64,000 bases of DNA from Bacteroidia bacterium (GTDB lineage Bacteria; Bacteroidota; Bacteroidia; Palsa-965), in NCBI GenBank assembly GCA_023151315.1, contig JAKLJE010000015.1:1-64000 (forward strand), given 5' to 3'. The position numbers and the translations under genes were made by a program. Positions 1-8,205 of this stretch are shown one piece after another (within the stretch, counting starts at the first letter, position 1; each line of letters opens with the position of its first letter). The notes beneath the pieces were generated by a model that saw nothing but the letters and a program-made list of their open reading frames with translations, did not search any database and was not told where the DNA came from.

Positions 1-260
1 CAGTTGTGAATGAATCGACTTCAATTGGGTTTGCAGCTTATCCTAATCCTGCGGCAGATGTTCTGAATGTATCGTTGCAAACTGCTGCAGCTTATACACT
101 TTACGTTACTGATATTGCTGGTCGTGAAGTGTATCGTGAATCTGTTGCCGGTCGCGGAATACTGTCAATTGACCTGAGTGCATTTCAAACCGGAACTTAT
201 TTTCTGACGGTTACTGATAATTCCGGTAAAACAGGAACAGAGAAATTCATTGTTCAGTAA
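1..260 (+). CDS. T9SS type A sorting-domain protein, C-terminal fragment
   Basis: Only the last ~86 codons are inside the window. The reading frame is open back to base 3, so the gene starts upstream and the GTG at position 6 should not be taken as a start. The visible part is a complete type A C-terminal domain of about 75 residues: AAYPNPAADVLNVSL, then alternating hydrophobic strands (YTLYVTDIAGREVY), then the terminal YFLTVTDNSGKTGTEKFIVQ. In this family the domain directs export across the outer membrane by the type IX system and is then cleaved. The passenger cannot be named. The stop TAA shares its last A with the ATG of the next gene (TAATG), so the two are probably co-transcribed. 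Confidence 0.85.
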   Translation, partial: VVNESTSIGFAAYPNPAADVLNVSLQTAAAYTLYVTDIAGREVYRESVAGRGILSIDLSAFQTGTYFLTVTDNSGKTGTEKFIVQ

Positions 261-2518
261 TGAAGAAAACCTTCGCAGTTTTTATTTTGTTTCTCGCATT
301 ATTGCGGATTGGCTCAGCTCAGTCCGGATTTTATGCAATAGACACAATTCAACAGATCGATATTTATTTTGCTCAATCGAACTGGGATTACATGATGGAC
401 ACCGCTAAGGCCGGTGCCGAAGGTTATACACTTGCTGATTCTGTTGTGATTAACGGTGTGATGTTTGACAGTGTTGGAGTGAAGTACAAAGGCAACAGTT
501 CGTACAGTGTCGGGAATGCCAAGAATCCTTTACACATTGAATTGAATTACACACATGGAAACGCCAACTATAATGGTGTGCAGGATATTAAACTCGCTAA
601 TGGGTATTCTGATCCTTCGCATGTGAGAGAGGTTCTTGCGTACTCAGTACTTCGCAACTATATGGCTGCGCCTGAATGCAATTTTGCGCGCGTTACAATT
701 AACGGATCCTATTACGGATTATTCAGCAATGCGCAGGATATTGATTCGGATTTCAATAGCGATCATTTTTATTCAAGCAATAATTCGTTCTTCAAGTGTA
801 ATCCGGTAAGTGTAGTAAGCGGACAGATTCCGAATCTGTTGTATTTGGGTACGGATAGCGCGAATTACTACTCGAGATACGAAATGAAATCAGCACTTGC
901 ATGGAATGACTTGATTTCATTATGCGATACACTGAATAATTCTAGCACCGTTATTGATACGATACTGGATGTGGATCGTGCACTATGGATGCTTGCGTTC
1001 AATAATGTATGCATCAATCTCGATAGTTACACCGGTGCCTTCGCGCAGAATTATTATTTGTATCGCGATGATAACGGCAGATTCAATCCTATCGTATGGG
1101 ATCTGAATATGTGCTTCGGCGGTTTTACCAATACGGGTACTTCCAATCTTACCGTTTCCACAATGCCATCAATGTCCCCGATTCTCCATTCCACTTACGG
1201 GGCGCGACCGTTGATCATGAAGTTGCTTGCCGATTCCACTTATTACAGAATGTATTGTGCGCACATGCGTACGATTACTGCAGAATTTTTTGCAAGCGGG
1301 GCGTATCTGACACAGGCGCAGCAGTTACTGACCTTGGTAGACAGTTCTGTTGCGGCAGACAGTAATTCATTCTATAGTTATGTCCAGTTTCAGAACTCCA
1401 TGATCACGGCTTACGGCAACGTGCCCGGGATTCAGCAATTGATGGACGCGCGAGTAACGTATCTCAATACAACGCCGCAATATACTGCTGTTCAACCCGC
1501 GATTTCAGGTGTTAGTGCCAATCCGGTAGCGGCATCGCTGAATGATACTGTCTGGATATCATGTACCGTGACCAATGAGGTATCAGTTTACCTTGGTTAT
1601 CGCGATCAGATCTGGAAAAGATTTTATCGTGTACCTATGTCAGACGATGGATTGCACAATGATGGAGCTGCCAACGACGGAGTTTACGGTGCGTATTTGA
1701 TCGGAACTTCACCGGTAATGCAGTATTATATCTATGCGGAGAATGCTGATGCAGGGTTGTTCTCTCCGGCACGGGCGGAGTATGAATTTTACTCGTACTT
1801 GGTTTCCGTGAACTCTGCCACAGCGGGACAAGTTGTTCTTAACGAATTGGTAAGTTATAATGTTGTCGGATGTACTGATGCATCCGGGGCACATGATGAT
1901 TGGATTGAGTTGTTTAATACAACAGGTAGTCCGCTAAATCTGGAAGGACTTTATATCACTGATGATCCTGCAAATCATCTGAAGTGCGCGCTGCCTTCAT
2001 CTATTATTCCCCCTTACGGTTTCGCTGTGATTTGGGCCGATGAGGATGCCGGTTCTGCAGGTGAACTGCATGCGAATTTTAAACTGTCTTCGGGAGGAGA
2101 ATATGTATTGCTGTGCAATTCCGCTGGTACCGTTCTTGACAGCGTCGCATTCGGAGTTCTCACTTCGGATAATTCGTACGGTCGTTGTCCGAACGGATAC
2201 GGAACCTGGATAAATTACCCATGGGGTGGTTGCGGAGGTTGGAATATTTGTCCGAGCGATGTAAGTGAGCAATCCGATAGGGAGAGCTTTGCGATGTATC
2301 CGAATCCCGCTACTTCAACTTTGACTGTTGTGACATACGCAAAAAGCGATGTTCAATATGAAATTGTATCTGCTTCAGGACAGATATGCATGTCGGGCAC
2401 CTTTATTCAACAGAGTAATCAGCTTGACATCACAACGCTGGCAGATGGAATGTATTTCATGATTATTCGCAATGAAACCGGCGATATAATCGGCAAAGAA
2501 CGCTTTATAAAAGAGTAA
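260..2518 (+). CDS. CotH-kinase-family / lamin-tail-domain protein with T9SS type A signal
   Basis: A 752-residue secreted protein. Residues 1-20 are a signal peptide (FAVFILFLALLRIGSAQS). About 30-400 match the CotH protein-kinase-like fold: YKGNSS at 76-81, then LANGYSDPSHVRE (112-124) and WDLNMCFGGF at 280-289, the position of the metal-binding Asp motif. About 550-660 form a lamin-tail domain (VLNELVSYN...DWIELFN...LYITDD). The last ~80 residues are a type A sorting domain (MYPNPATSTLTVV ... ERFIKE). CotH kinases phosphorylate extracellular proteins in Bacillus; here the substrate is unknown, and many Bacteroidota homologues are annotated only by fold. Coupled by TAATG to the preceding T9SS gene. 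Confidence 0.85.
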   Translation: MKKTFAVFILFLALLRIGSAQSGFYAIDTIQQIDIYFAQSNWDYMMDTAKAGAEGYTLADSVVINGVMFDSVGVKYKGNSSYSVGNAKNPLHIELNYTHGNANYNGVQDIKLANGYSDPSHVREVLAYSVLRNYMAAPECNFARVTINGSYYGLFSNAQDIDSDFNSDHFYSSNNSFFKCNPVSVVSGQIPNLLYLGTDSANYYSRYEMKSALAWNDLISLCDTLNNSSTVIDTILDVDRALWMLAFNNVCINLDSYTGAFAQNYYLYRDDNGRFNPIVWDLNMCFGGFTNTGTSNLTVSTMPSMSPILHSTYGARPLIMKLLADSTYYRMYCAHMRTITAEFFASGAYLTQAQQLLTLVDSSVAADSNSFYSYVQFQNSMITAYGNVPGIQQLMDARVTYLNTTPQYTAVQPAISGVSANPVAASLNDTVWISCTVTNEVSVYLGYRDQIWKRFYRVPMSDDGLHNDGAANDGVYGAYLIGTSPVMQYYIYAENADAGLFSPARAEYEFYSYLVSVNSATAGQVVLNELVSYNVVGCTDASGAHDDWIELFNTTGSPLNLEGLYITDDPANHLKCALPSSIIPPYGFAVIWADEDAGSAGELHANFKLSSGGEYVLLCNSAGTVLDSVAFGVLTSDNSYGRCPNGYGTWINYPWGGCGGWNICPSDVSEQSDRESFAMYPNPATSTLTVVTYAKSDVQYEIVSASGQICMSGTFIQQSNQLDITTLADGMYFMIIRNETGDIIGKERFIKE

Positions 2519-2535
2519 TCTCTTTTTGCAGAATG

Positions 2536-2549
2536 GGCAGTATACTGCC
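2536..2549. promoter_or_regulatory. 14-bp perfect palindrome upstream of the M14 peptidase gene
   Basis: GGCAGTATACTGCC is a perfect dyad with no spacer. It lies 15 bp upstream of the -7 element at 2565-2572, where the -33 region would fall and no TTG is present. The position suits an operator. No regulator is encoded nearby and only one copy was noticed, so the role is inference. Confidence 0.35.
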
Positions 2550-2564
2550 TGAACGTGCATTGCA

Positions 2565-2572
2565 TATCTTTG
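2565..2572 (+). promoter_or_regulatory. Bacteroidota -7 element TATCTTTG for the M14 peptidase gene
   Basis: A perfect match to TAnnTTTG ends only 3 nt before the ATG at 2576, so transcription would start at or next to the start codon. No convincing -33 TTG is visible; the palindrome at 2536-2549 occupies that place. Confidence 0.5.
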
Positions 2573-2575
2573 AGT

Positions 2576-4312
2576 ATGCGTTCGATTCTTACACTACTAT
2601 TACTGCCGTGCCTGCTCTGTTCTCAGAATAAAGAGTCGCGCACGGTTTACAGCAATACCAGGCTTTATGATCAGGTAATTGCCGACTTCAGTGCTATTGA
2701 CAAAAGCAGTGAGATCGCTGTAATGACGCCTTCAGGTATGACTGATGCAGGAAAACCGTTACATGTATTTGTGGTTTCAAAGGACAAGCTGTTCACGCCG
2801 GAAGCTGCGAAGAATAACGGCAAATGTGTCATCATGATCAATAATGCTATACATCCGGGTGAGCCGGATGGCATCGATGCTTCTTACGAATTGGTAAAAA
2901 CGTACACACAGCATCCTGATTTACTTCCTTCGAATGTTGTGTTGGTTATCATTCCCGTGTATAATATCGACGGTTATCTGAATCGCGGAAGCACTTCACG
3001 CGCAAATCAAAATGGTCCGGAACAATACGGATTTCGAGGCAATGCTAAGAATCTGGATCTCAATCGCGATTTCATCAAAGCAGACGCGCAGAATACAATT
3101 TCGTTTGAACAGATTTTTCAGTTATGGAAACCGCACGTGCTTATCGATAATCACGTTTCTGATGGTGCAGATTATCAGTATACGATGGCATTAATAGCGA
3201 CCCAACACAACAAGCTGCATCCGATATTGGGAAATTATCTTAACACTTCGCTCGTGCCTGCGATATATGATGCAATGGGTAAAATCGGAAATCCCATTTG
3301 TCCTTATGTTGAAACTATGGGAGAAACTCCTGAATCGGGTATTGTTGGTTTTCTGGAGTCGCCGCGTTTTGCAACCGGATATGCAGCCTTGTTTAACTGC
3401 ATAGGATTTGTTCCGGAAACGCACATGCTCAAACCATATAACGATCGTGTATGGGCAACTTATGATTTGATGAAGGCGATCGTAAGTCAAGTCTCAAATG
3501 ATGCTGTTACTATCATTAAAGCACGTAATGACGCTGACAGAGCCGTGAAGAGTCAACGGCACTATGCGCTGGATTGGCAACTTGATACCGCAAAATATGA
3601 TCTCATTGATTTTCGCGGATATGAATCCACACATATTATTTCCAAAGTCACCGGTTTGCCTGTGCTTTACTACGATAAATCGAAACCATACAATAAGAAG
3701 ATTAAGTATTACAATACCTACAAGCCTGCGCGGATTGTGGAAAGCCCTTCAATCTACATAGTTCCGCAAGCATGGACGGATGTGATATTCAGATTGCAGA
3801 TAAACGGTGTACAAATGCGCTGTTTGTCGAAAGACACGCTGATTGATGCCGAGTTTTATTCGCTGACGAAAGTCAATCATCCTGCATTTCCTTATGAGTC
3901 GCATTATCACCACCGAAATACACAAGTGAGCAGGTCGCCACAAAAAGTGCTGTTTCTTAAAGGTGATTATGTGATTCAAATGAATCAGGTAGCCAATCGT
4001 TACATTGTGGAAACTCTCGATCCTCAAAGTGATGACAGTTTCTTCGCATGGAATTTTTTCGACGGAGTGCTCAATCAGAAAGAATGGTTCAGTGATTATG
4101 TGTTCGATGCTAAGGCGGCACAGATATTGAAAGAAGAACCTTCCATTAAGAAATCATTGGATTCAACGCGGGCAGTCGACACTGCTTTTGCAAAGAACCA
4201 CTGGGCACAGATGAATTTTATCTATCAGCGTTCCCGATACAAAGAACCTTCACACAATCGATATCCGGTTGCAATGCTGAAATCCGAAACCAATTTACCG
4301 CTCGAAAGATGA
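2576..4312 (+). CDS. M14-family zinc carboxypeptidase, secreted
   Basis: A 578-residue peptidase. The start is taken at ATG 2576 because it begins a clean signal peptide (RSILTLLLLPCLLCSQN) and follows a -7 element; a GTG at 2555 in frame would add seven residues upstream of it. Zinc ligands of the M14 fold are visible: H93 and E96 in IHPGEPDG, and H193 in IDNHVSDG. The substrate-carboxylate residues N163-R164 lie in NLDLNRDF. These imply a metallo-exopeptidase acting outside the cytoplasm, releasing C-terminal residues from peptides. The protein is longer than the ~300-residue catalytic domain; residues ~320-578 are a C-terminal extension of unknown role. The stop overlaps the next start as ATGA, so NUDIX translation is probably coupled. 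Confidence 0.85.
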   Translation: MRSILTLLLLPCLLCSQNKESRTVYSNTRLYDQVIADFSAIDKSSEIAVMTPSGMTDAGKPLHVFVVSKDKLFTPEAAKNNGKCVIMINNAIHPGEPDGIDASYELVKTYTQHPDLLPSNVVLVIIPVYNIDGYLNRGSTSRANQNGPEQYGFRGNAKNLDLNRDFIKADAQNTISFEQIFQLWKPHVLIDNHVSDGADYQYTMALIATQHNKLHPILGNYLNTSLVPAIYDAMGKIGNPICPYVETMGETPESGIVGFLESPRFATGYAALFNCIGFVPETHMLKPYNDRVWATYDLMKAIVSQVSNDAVTIIKARNDADRAVKSQRHYALDWQLDTAKYDLIDFRGYESTHIISKVTGLPVLYYDKSKPYNKKIKYYNTYKPARIVESPSIYIVPQAWTDVIFRLQINGVQMRCLSKDTLIDAEFYSLTKVNHPAFPYESHYHHRNTQVSRSPQKVLFLKGDYVIQMNQVANRYIVETLDPQSDDSFFAWNFFDGVLNQKEWFSDYVFDAKAAQILKEEPSIKKSLDSTRAVDTAFAKNHWAQMNFIYQRSRYKEPSHNRYPVAMLKSETNLPLER

Positions 4313-4743
4313 AACGATTCAATGTGAGAGTGTATGCTTTGATCATTCATGATGATCAACTATTGGTAACGGATGAGTTCATCGGTACAACTCGAATGAC
4401 GAAGTTTCCCGGCGGAGGATTGGAGTGGGGGGAAGGAATTGCCGATGCGTTACGCAGAGAGTGCAGGGAAGAGCTGAATCAGGATCCGGTTGCGTTGGAA
4501 CATTTTTACACCACTGAGTTTTTCATGCAGTCTGCTTTCAGAGAAGATGATCAGATCATCAGCATTTACTATAAAGTGCAGCTGCCGTATCCGGAGCAGA
4601 TTAAGATTGCAGAAAAGAAATTCGGGTTCATAAAAGAAGAACACGGGGCTCAGATTTTCCGATGGCTACCGTTGAATATGTTGAACGAAGGGGAAGTTAC
4701 ATATCCTATCGATAAGCACGTGATTCGCTTACTCTGCAGTTGA
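4309..4743 (+). CDS. NUDIX hydrolase
   Basis: A 144-residue single-domain protein with an intact Nudix box, GX5EX7REUXEE: G36, E42, then R50-E51-C52-R53-E54-E55 in GGLEWGEGIADALRRECREE. Nudix enzymes hydrolyse nucleoside diphosphates linked to another group. The substrate cannot be read from sequence, and the small size suits a MutT-like or ADP-ribose type. ATGA overlap with the upstream carboxypeptidase implies co-translation, although the two activities have no obvious link. The 3' end overlaps the convergent membrane-protein gene by 15 bp, so the two transcripts are antisense there. Confidence 0.88.
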   Translation: MKRFNVRVYALIIHDDQLLVTDEFIGTTRMTKFPGGGLEWGEGIADALRRECREELNQDPVALEHFYTTEFFMQSAFREDDQIISIYYKVQLPYPEQIKIAEKKFGFIKEEHGAQIFRWLPLNMLNEGEVTYPIDKHVIRLLCS

Positions 4744-5271
4744 GTCAGGACCTTTCTGGTTTTCAATCTTTCGCGATACTAACAGATGCATCTTCGGTGC
4801 GAACTTGATGAGAAGATAACCGACAAGAATTCGAGCGGCGTTAATTCCCCATTGTGTCTTAAACTCATCCCTCAATTCTCCGAATTGTTGTGTTTGTTTA
4901 AAAGCATCGATAAAGTTGTTTAGTAAAACCGGTGCATAGTCAACGATTAGAAAACCTCCAATTATAGCAGACGATATCGTAAAAATGAACTTTGTGTCAA
5001 ATTGGGTAAGTGTTGTTTCATTCGCGTCATAGCCCTGGTCAAGTTTGAACCAATCAATAATTACATCTGTTTTCCTGGTTAATAAGCGAAGCAGAAGTAC
5101 AAAGAAAGTAAAGGTTACACATGCGATAAGTATTGCCGCTATACCCAGTCCATTCTCAGCAGCATACGCAATTTGAGAAATGTTAGCGGGCAGTGCGTAT
5201 GTAATTCCGAGAATCAGACTGTAAAGTGCAAATATCTTTATCAGTATTCGAAATAGATCTCTTTTTGTCAT
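4729..5271 (-). CDS. Unrecognised four-helix membrane protein
   Basis: A 180-residue protein starting at ATG 5271 (MTKRDLFRILIK); a TTG 21 nt further upstream is less likely. Four hydrophobic segments are visible, around IFALYSLILGITYAL, GIAAILIACVTFTFFVLLL, FIFTISSAIIGGFLIV and AARILVGYLLIKFAP. A polar loop (RKTDVIIDWFKLDQGYD) lies between the second and third. No known family is recognised. The C-terminus is charged and probably cytoplasmic. It is a monocistronic minus-strand gene, separated from the upstream T9SS gene by a terminator at 5296-5320. Confidence 0.65.
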   Translation of the reverse strand: MTKRDLFRILIKIFALYSLILGITYALPANISQIAYAAENGLGIAAILIACVTFTFFVLLLRLLTRKTDVIIDWFKLDQGYDANETTLTQFDTKFIFTISSAIIGGFLIVDYAPVLLNNFIDAFKQTQQFGELRDEFKTQWGINAARILVGYLLIKFAPKMHLLVSRKIENQKGPDSTAE

Positions 5272-5295
5272 CCGTTTTTGTTTATACCGCAAGAT

Positions 5296-5320
5296 AAAAA
5301 AAGCGGCTCTTTCGAGCCGC
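5296..5320 (-). terminator. Rho-independent terminator of the cytochrome/DUF5777 operon
   Basis: Stem GCGGCTC (5303-5309) / GAGCCGC (5314-5320) with loop TTTC. On the minus strand it is followed by seven T. It lies just after the stop of the choice-of-anchor V gene at 5327. Confidence 0.85.
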
Positions 5321-5326
5321 CTTCCA

Positions 5327-6190
5327 TTAACGTATGATGATCGTTTGTTGTGCTGTTCCGCTTTCTCTGTGCATACTCAGAATGTAGAGTCCTGCATTCA
5401 GTTCTGACGGTATCGCAAATGCCAGTTCTTCTTTTCCTCCGTCTGCAATTACAAGCGGGAACGTATGAACCAGTTTGCCTTCTGCATTATGCAAAGTGAA
5501 GTTAATGCGTTCTCCTCCCGTTGCAATGAATCGCAGATTGATCGACTCCGCAACCGGATTCGGGAATACATTGAATTCCGTTTGTGCAGTAGTTTCGTTG
5601 ATCGACGCGCCAAAAGCAGGAGTAATCAATTGTGTTACTGTGTAAATGAAGTCTCCGGTTTTCGCTCCGTTGTTATTCGCCGCGTTGCCGGCAACATAGA
5701 ACGTTGCATTGCCTACGTTTGAACTCGGCGCGATCCAATTGAAAGTGTACACCATCGAGTCGTTAGTCAGACCTGCGTTGAGCTGATGTGTAATACTCTT
5801 CCGAGAAACTGTATTTACCGTTGCCGATAAAATATGCGTTTGCGAAGGAATTGTATTCAGGAATAATCCTGCATTATTAGGTACACTCTGCATGGTCAGA
5901 CATTCAGTGGCAAAACCGAACAATGGTGTTCCGGTTCTTTTCACTTTAACGGAAATGTTATACGTATCTCCGGGCATGTATTCCCAGTTGGTCATGTCAG
6001 GTGATGAAATAGTAACAGAACCAATTCCGTCATTCACAGCAGCACCGGTATGGCAAGTCGTCTGACAAGTTTGTTCTCCGGGCGATCCTGTTTTACCCGC
6101 CTTTCCATTGTCATCGAGAACATCGAAACTGAAAGCGGAGGCTGCAGCTACTACAAGCCCTGCAGCGATTGCAATGCGCGATTTAATCAT
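5327..6190 (-). CDS. Choice-of-anchor V (reeler-like) protein with CX3CH motif and T9SS type A signal
   Basis: A 287-residue secreted protein. It has an N-terminal signal (IAIAAGLVVAAASAFSF) and then GKTGSPGEQTCQTTCHTG, a Cys-X3-Cys-His motif where this family normally has CX2CH-like heme or disulfide residues. A beta-sandwich choice-of-anchor V domain runs from about 55 to 195, and the last ~80 residues are a type A sorting domain (FNVFPNPVAESINLRF ... AQQTIIIR). It is the last gene of a minus-strand group that also encodes two cytochrome-like lipoproteins and a DUF5777 barrel, so a redox role at the cell surface is plausible. Heme attachment at CX3CH is an inference. A terminator follows directly. 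Confidence 0.8.
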   Translation of the reverse strand: MIKSRIAIAAGLVVAAASAFSFDVLDDNGKAGKTGSPGEQTCQTTCHTGAAVNDGIGSVTISSPDMTNWEYMPGDTYNISVKVKRTGTPLFGFATECLTMQSVPNNAGLFLNTIPSQTHILSATVNTVSRKSITHQLNAGLTNDSMVYTFNWIAPSSNVGNATFYVAGNAANNNGAKTGDFIYTVTQLITPAFGASINETTAQTEFNVFPNPVAESINLRFIATGGERINFTLHNAEGKLVHTFPLVIADGGKEELAFAIPSELNAGLYILSMHRESGTAQQTIIIR

Positions 6191-6288
6191 TATTGAAACT
6201 AATTGTTTACAGTAAAGGTCTGTTTCTCTGTAATTACGGGAAAGATCAACTCTTCGGTTGTGACGGTGAATTATTTACCGGATTACTA

Positions 6289-7215
6289 TTACCACGTGCT
6301 GCCTTCGTGCTTGCCGATAGTGAACACACGTGAAATGTTAAATCCGAGTCGCAATTGACCTTTGAAGATATTGCTGGTGGAATACGGAATGAATTGCACT
6401 TCATTAATTCCATAGCCATTGGTGATGTGAACCTGAAATACGTGTCCGCCGGTTTCAATGTCCAGACCTATAGCCATCGGATCCTGATAAACTGATTTGT
6501 CAGGAACATACTGATTGAGACGATACGCATATTCAAATGTCAATGCCATTCGTGCAGTGAGTTTGAAACGACCGGAAATTCCCGCTGCAAAAATGTCGTT
6601 TTTCTCTTCCATCTTGTCTACCATGTTATAATGTACATGGAAGCCATGAAGCTGAAGTGAAAGTTTATCGCTGAACTTTCTGCCGATAGTAATTGAGTTG
6701 GAGTAAGCAAGGCGAGATGTGAACATATCGTACTTGTCAATTCCCTGAGAAGCGCGTGGATCTTTTTTCAGAATGACATTCATCACGCCTTGATACGTAA
6801 TGCTGATCGGCGTTTTATTGTCATCGGTTTGACGAAGGAGACGCGCCTTGAAATTTCCATCAACCATTTTGTCGTAGGAACTGCGTCCGATACCAACGGT
6901 TATCCACTCGTTGATGCCGTAATCGAATGCGAGTTTTATGCCTGCAGGACCATCGAGACCGAAGAAGTTATCGAATCCTGAAGAGATTTCACCGAAACGG
7001 TGCATGATGCGGAAGTCAAGCAATTTGGCGCCGGTTGTTTCCAATGAAGGGAAATTTACAACTCGTGTTGTTTTGAAGGCAGCCTTGGAATATTGTTTTC
7101 CGGCATTGGCTTGTTCAGCACCATTAATGCTGTCGAGCATCGCCTGCATATCATCTACTTGTGCAAACGCGGCAGATGAAAGCAGAACCGAGAATATGAG
7201 TAAGTATTTTTTCAT
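6289..7215 (-). CDS. DUF5777 family outer-membrane beta-barrel protein
   Basis: A 308-residue protein with signal peptide MKKYLLIFSVLLSSAAFAQ; ATG 7215 starts it exactly. The body is rich in alternating amphipathic strands and aromatic girdle residues (FDYGINEWITVGIGRSSYD, GRKFSDKLSLQLHGF) and matches the DUF5777 barrels that in Bacteroidota sit beside c-type cytochromes and YceI-like proteins. The C-terminus (NISRVFTIGKHEGSTW) ends in an aromatic residue, as barrels often do. It lies 7 nt downstream of the cytochrome lipoprotein gene 7223-7594, so the two are in one operon. Substrate and role are unknown; it may be the porin or anchor of an extracytoplasmic electron-transfer unit. Confidence 0.8.
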   Translation of the reverse strand: MKKYLLIFSVLLSSAAFAQVDDMQAMLDSINGAEQANAGKQYSKAAFKTTRVVNFPSLETTGAKLLDFRIMHRFGEISSGFDNFFGLDGPAGIKLAFDYGINEWITVGIGRSSYDKMVDGNFKARLLRQTDDNKTPISITYQGVMNVILKKDPRASQGIDKYDMFTSRLAYSNSITIGRKFSDKLSLQLHGFHVHYNMVDKMEEKNDIFAAGISGRFKLTARMALTFEYAYRLNQYVPDKSVYQDPMAIGLDIETGGHVFQVHITNGYGINEVQFIPYSTSNIFKGQLRLGFNISRVFTIGKHEGSTW

Positions 7216-7222
7216 AATGTAA

Positions 7223-7594
7223 TTAGTTGTTAGGAGCTCCGGCATCAACCCACTTCTTTAATTGAACAAGCGAACAGCTGTCGATCTGGTAGTTCGGAGG
7301 CATTGGAGTGTAAAGTGATTGATGCCACGTAACGCCGATTAAAGCTGTGTTAGTAGCAACATCATAAACACCTTGATAATTGTCGAGAGTTACGCCGCCA
7401 TTCGCACCGCTTCCGCTGTGACAACTGATACAATTGTTCTGCAAGATCGGAACGATGTGCGTGTTGTATGATATCACTCCGGTTGTATCGCAAGGTTGAA
7501 ACAATCCGGCTCCCGGGTACACTTCATCCATGTTATCATAATAACATCCTGCAAATGCTGCTGATGTAATCAGGAGTAAAAATAATTTCTTCAT
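7223..7594 (-). CDS. Cytochrome c-like lipoprotein (CISCH)
   Basis: A 123-residue lipoprotein: signal peptide MKKLFLLLITSAAFAGC with the lipobox Cys at 17. A class I cytochrome c-like core follows, with heme-attachment motif CISCH in VPILQNNCISCHSGSG and a likely distal Met in TPMPPNYQI. The C-terminal helix LVQLKKWVDAGAPNN is typical of these domains. It should be a periplasm-facing or outer-membrane-anchored electron carrier. It is very similar in length and layout to the neighbour at 7597-7968, from which only 2 nt separate it, suggesting an old tandem duplication, although heme spacing differs (CX2CH here, CX4CH there). Confidence 0.85.
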   Translation of the reverse strand: MKKLFLLLITSAAFAGCYYDNMDEVYPGAGLFQPCDTTGVISYNTHIVPILQNNCISCHSGSGANGGVTLDNYQGVYDVATNTALIGVTWHQSLYTPMPPNYQIDSCSLVQLKKWVDAGAPNN

Positions 7595-7596
7595 GG

Positions 7597-7968
7597 TTAG
7601 TTATTTTTTGCACCCTGGGCAATCCAGATGTAAATGAGTTTCTTGTTACGATCGTTCAGTTCCGGATAAGGGCTGCGAGGCATTTTATCCTCGCTATCAT
7701 TTGTAACGAGAACCTGATATAATTCGCTTCCGCGTGGATTTCCCGGTTCTACTTCTCCTTTGTCCATCACTTGTTCATAGGTAACAAGTTTGAATTCCGG
7801 ATTCAGTGAATCACCGTGACAGCCTGCATGTGAACAACCCATTTGAAGAATCGGTTGAATGTCGTTACTGAAACTAACTTCAGTCTCCGGTAAAATCGGT
7901 TCGTGTTTGCAACTGAACGCAACTATTGCCGGTGCGAGAACAATCGCAACTATGAATAATTTCTTCAT
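7597..7968 (-). CDS. Cytochrome c-like lipoprotein with CX4CH motif
   Basis: A 123-residue lipoprotein with lipobox Cys in IVAFSCKHEP. The putative heme site is CSHAGCH, i.e. Cys-X4-Cys-His rather than the standard CX2CH. CX4CH is known from some multiheme cytochromes c3 and recurs in Bacteroidota lipoproteins of this type. A later KMPRSPYP could give the axial Met, and the C-terminal helix KKLIYIWIAQGAKNN resembles that of the downstream paralogue. It is the first gene of a four-gene minus operon (two cytochromes, DUF5777 barrel, anchor V protein). A -7-like element lies 4 nt before the start and an inverted repeat just upstream of that. Confidence 0.8.
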   Translation of the reverse strand: MKKLFIVAIVLAPAIVAFSCKHEPILPETEVSFSNDIQPILQMGCSHAGCHGDSLNPEFKLVTYEQVMDKGEVEPGNPRGSELYQVLVTNDSEDKMPRSPYPELNDRNKKLIYIWIAQGAKNN

Positions 7969-7972
7969 GCCC

Positions 7973-7980
7973 TAAATATA
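7973..7980 (-). promoter_or_regulatory. -7-like element TATATTTA for the cytochrome operon
   Basis: One mismatch to TAnnTTTG, 4 nt before the ATG at 7968. An inverted repeat ATATGTA/TACATAT with a 2-nt spacer lies immediately upstream at 7984-7999 and could be an operator. Confidence 0.4.
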
Positions 7981-7983
7981 GAT

Positions 7984-7999
7984 ATATGTAAATACATAT
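7984..7999. promoter_or_regulatory. Inverted repeat ATATGTA-AA-TACATAT in the cytochrome/recQ divergent region
   Basis: Seven-base arms with a 2-nt spacer, just upstream of the -7-like element of the cytochrome operon. It is AT-rich and could arise by chance. An anaerobic or redox regulator site is possible but not shown. Confidence 0.3.
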
Positions 8000-8136
8000 G
8001 AAAGGAATTGCTGCAATTTTCCAAACGTTTTTAACACAATGCACAACAATTTTTTGTTCATCGTCTGATACTTGCCGTTCGTAGATTGATATTGATTTTC
8101 CAAGGAAAAACTATGGAATGATCAGAAAATTCATTA

Positions 8137-8182
8137 TATCTTTACTTCAGCATAAAGCAACAGGCCTCTCCCGGCCTTTTTT
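8137..8182 (+). promoter_or_regulatory. Possible recQ promoter plus leader hairpin (attenuator-like)
   Basis: TATCTTTA at 8137-8144 (one mismatch to TAnnTTTG) is followed by a leader of about 55 nt. That leader contains AGGCC (8162-8166), a 6-nt loop, GGCCT (8173-8177) and then T8178-8182, which reads as a short intrinsic terminator. No plus-strand gene lies upstream to be terminated, because the neighbouring operon is divergent. The hairpin therefore sits inside the recQ 5' leader and could attenuate it. Confidence 0.4.
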
Positions 8183-8205
8183 AATTAACAGCTACAGTAT
8201 ATACA

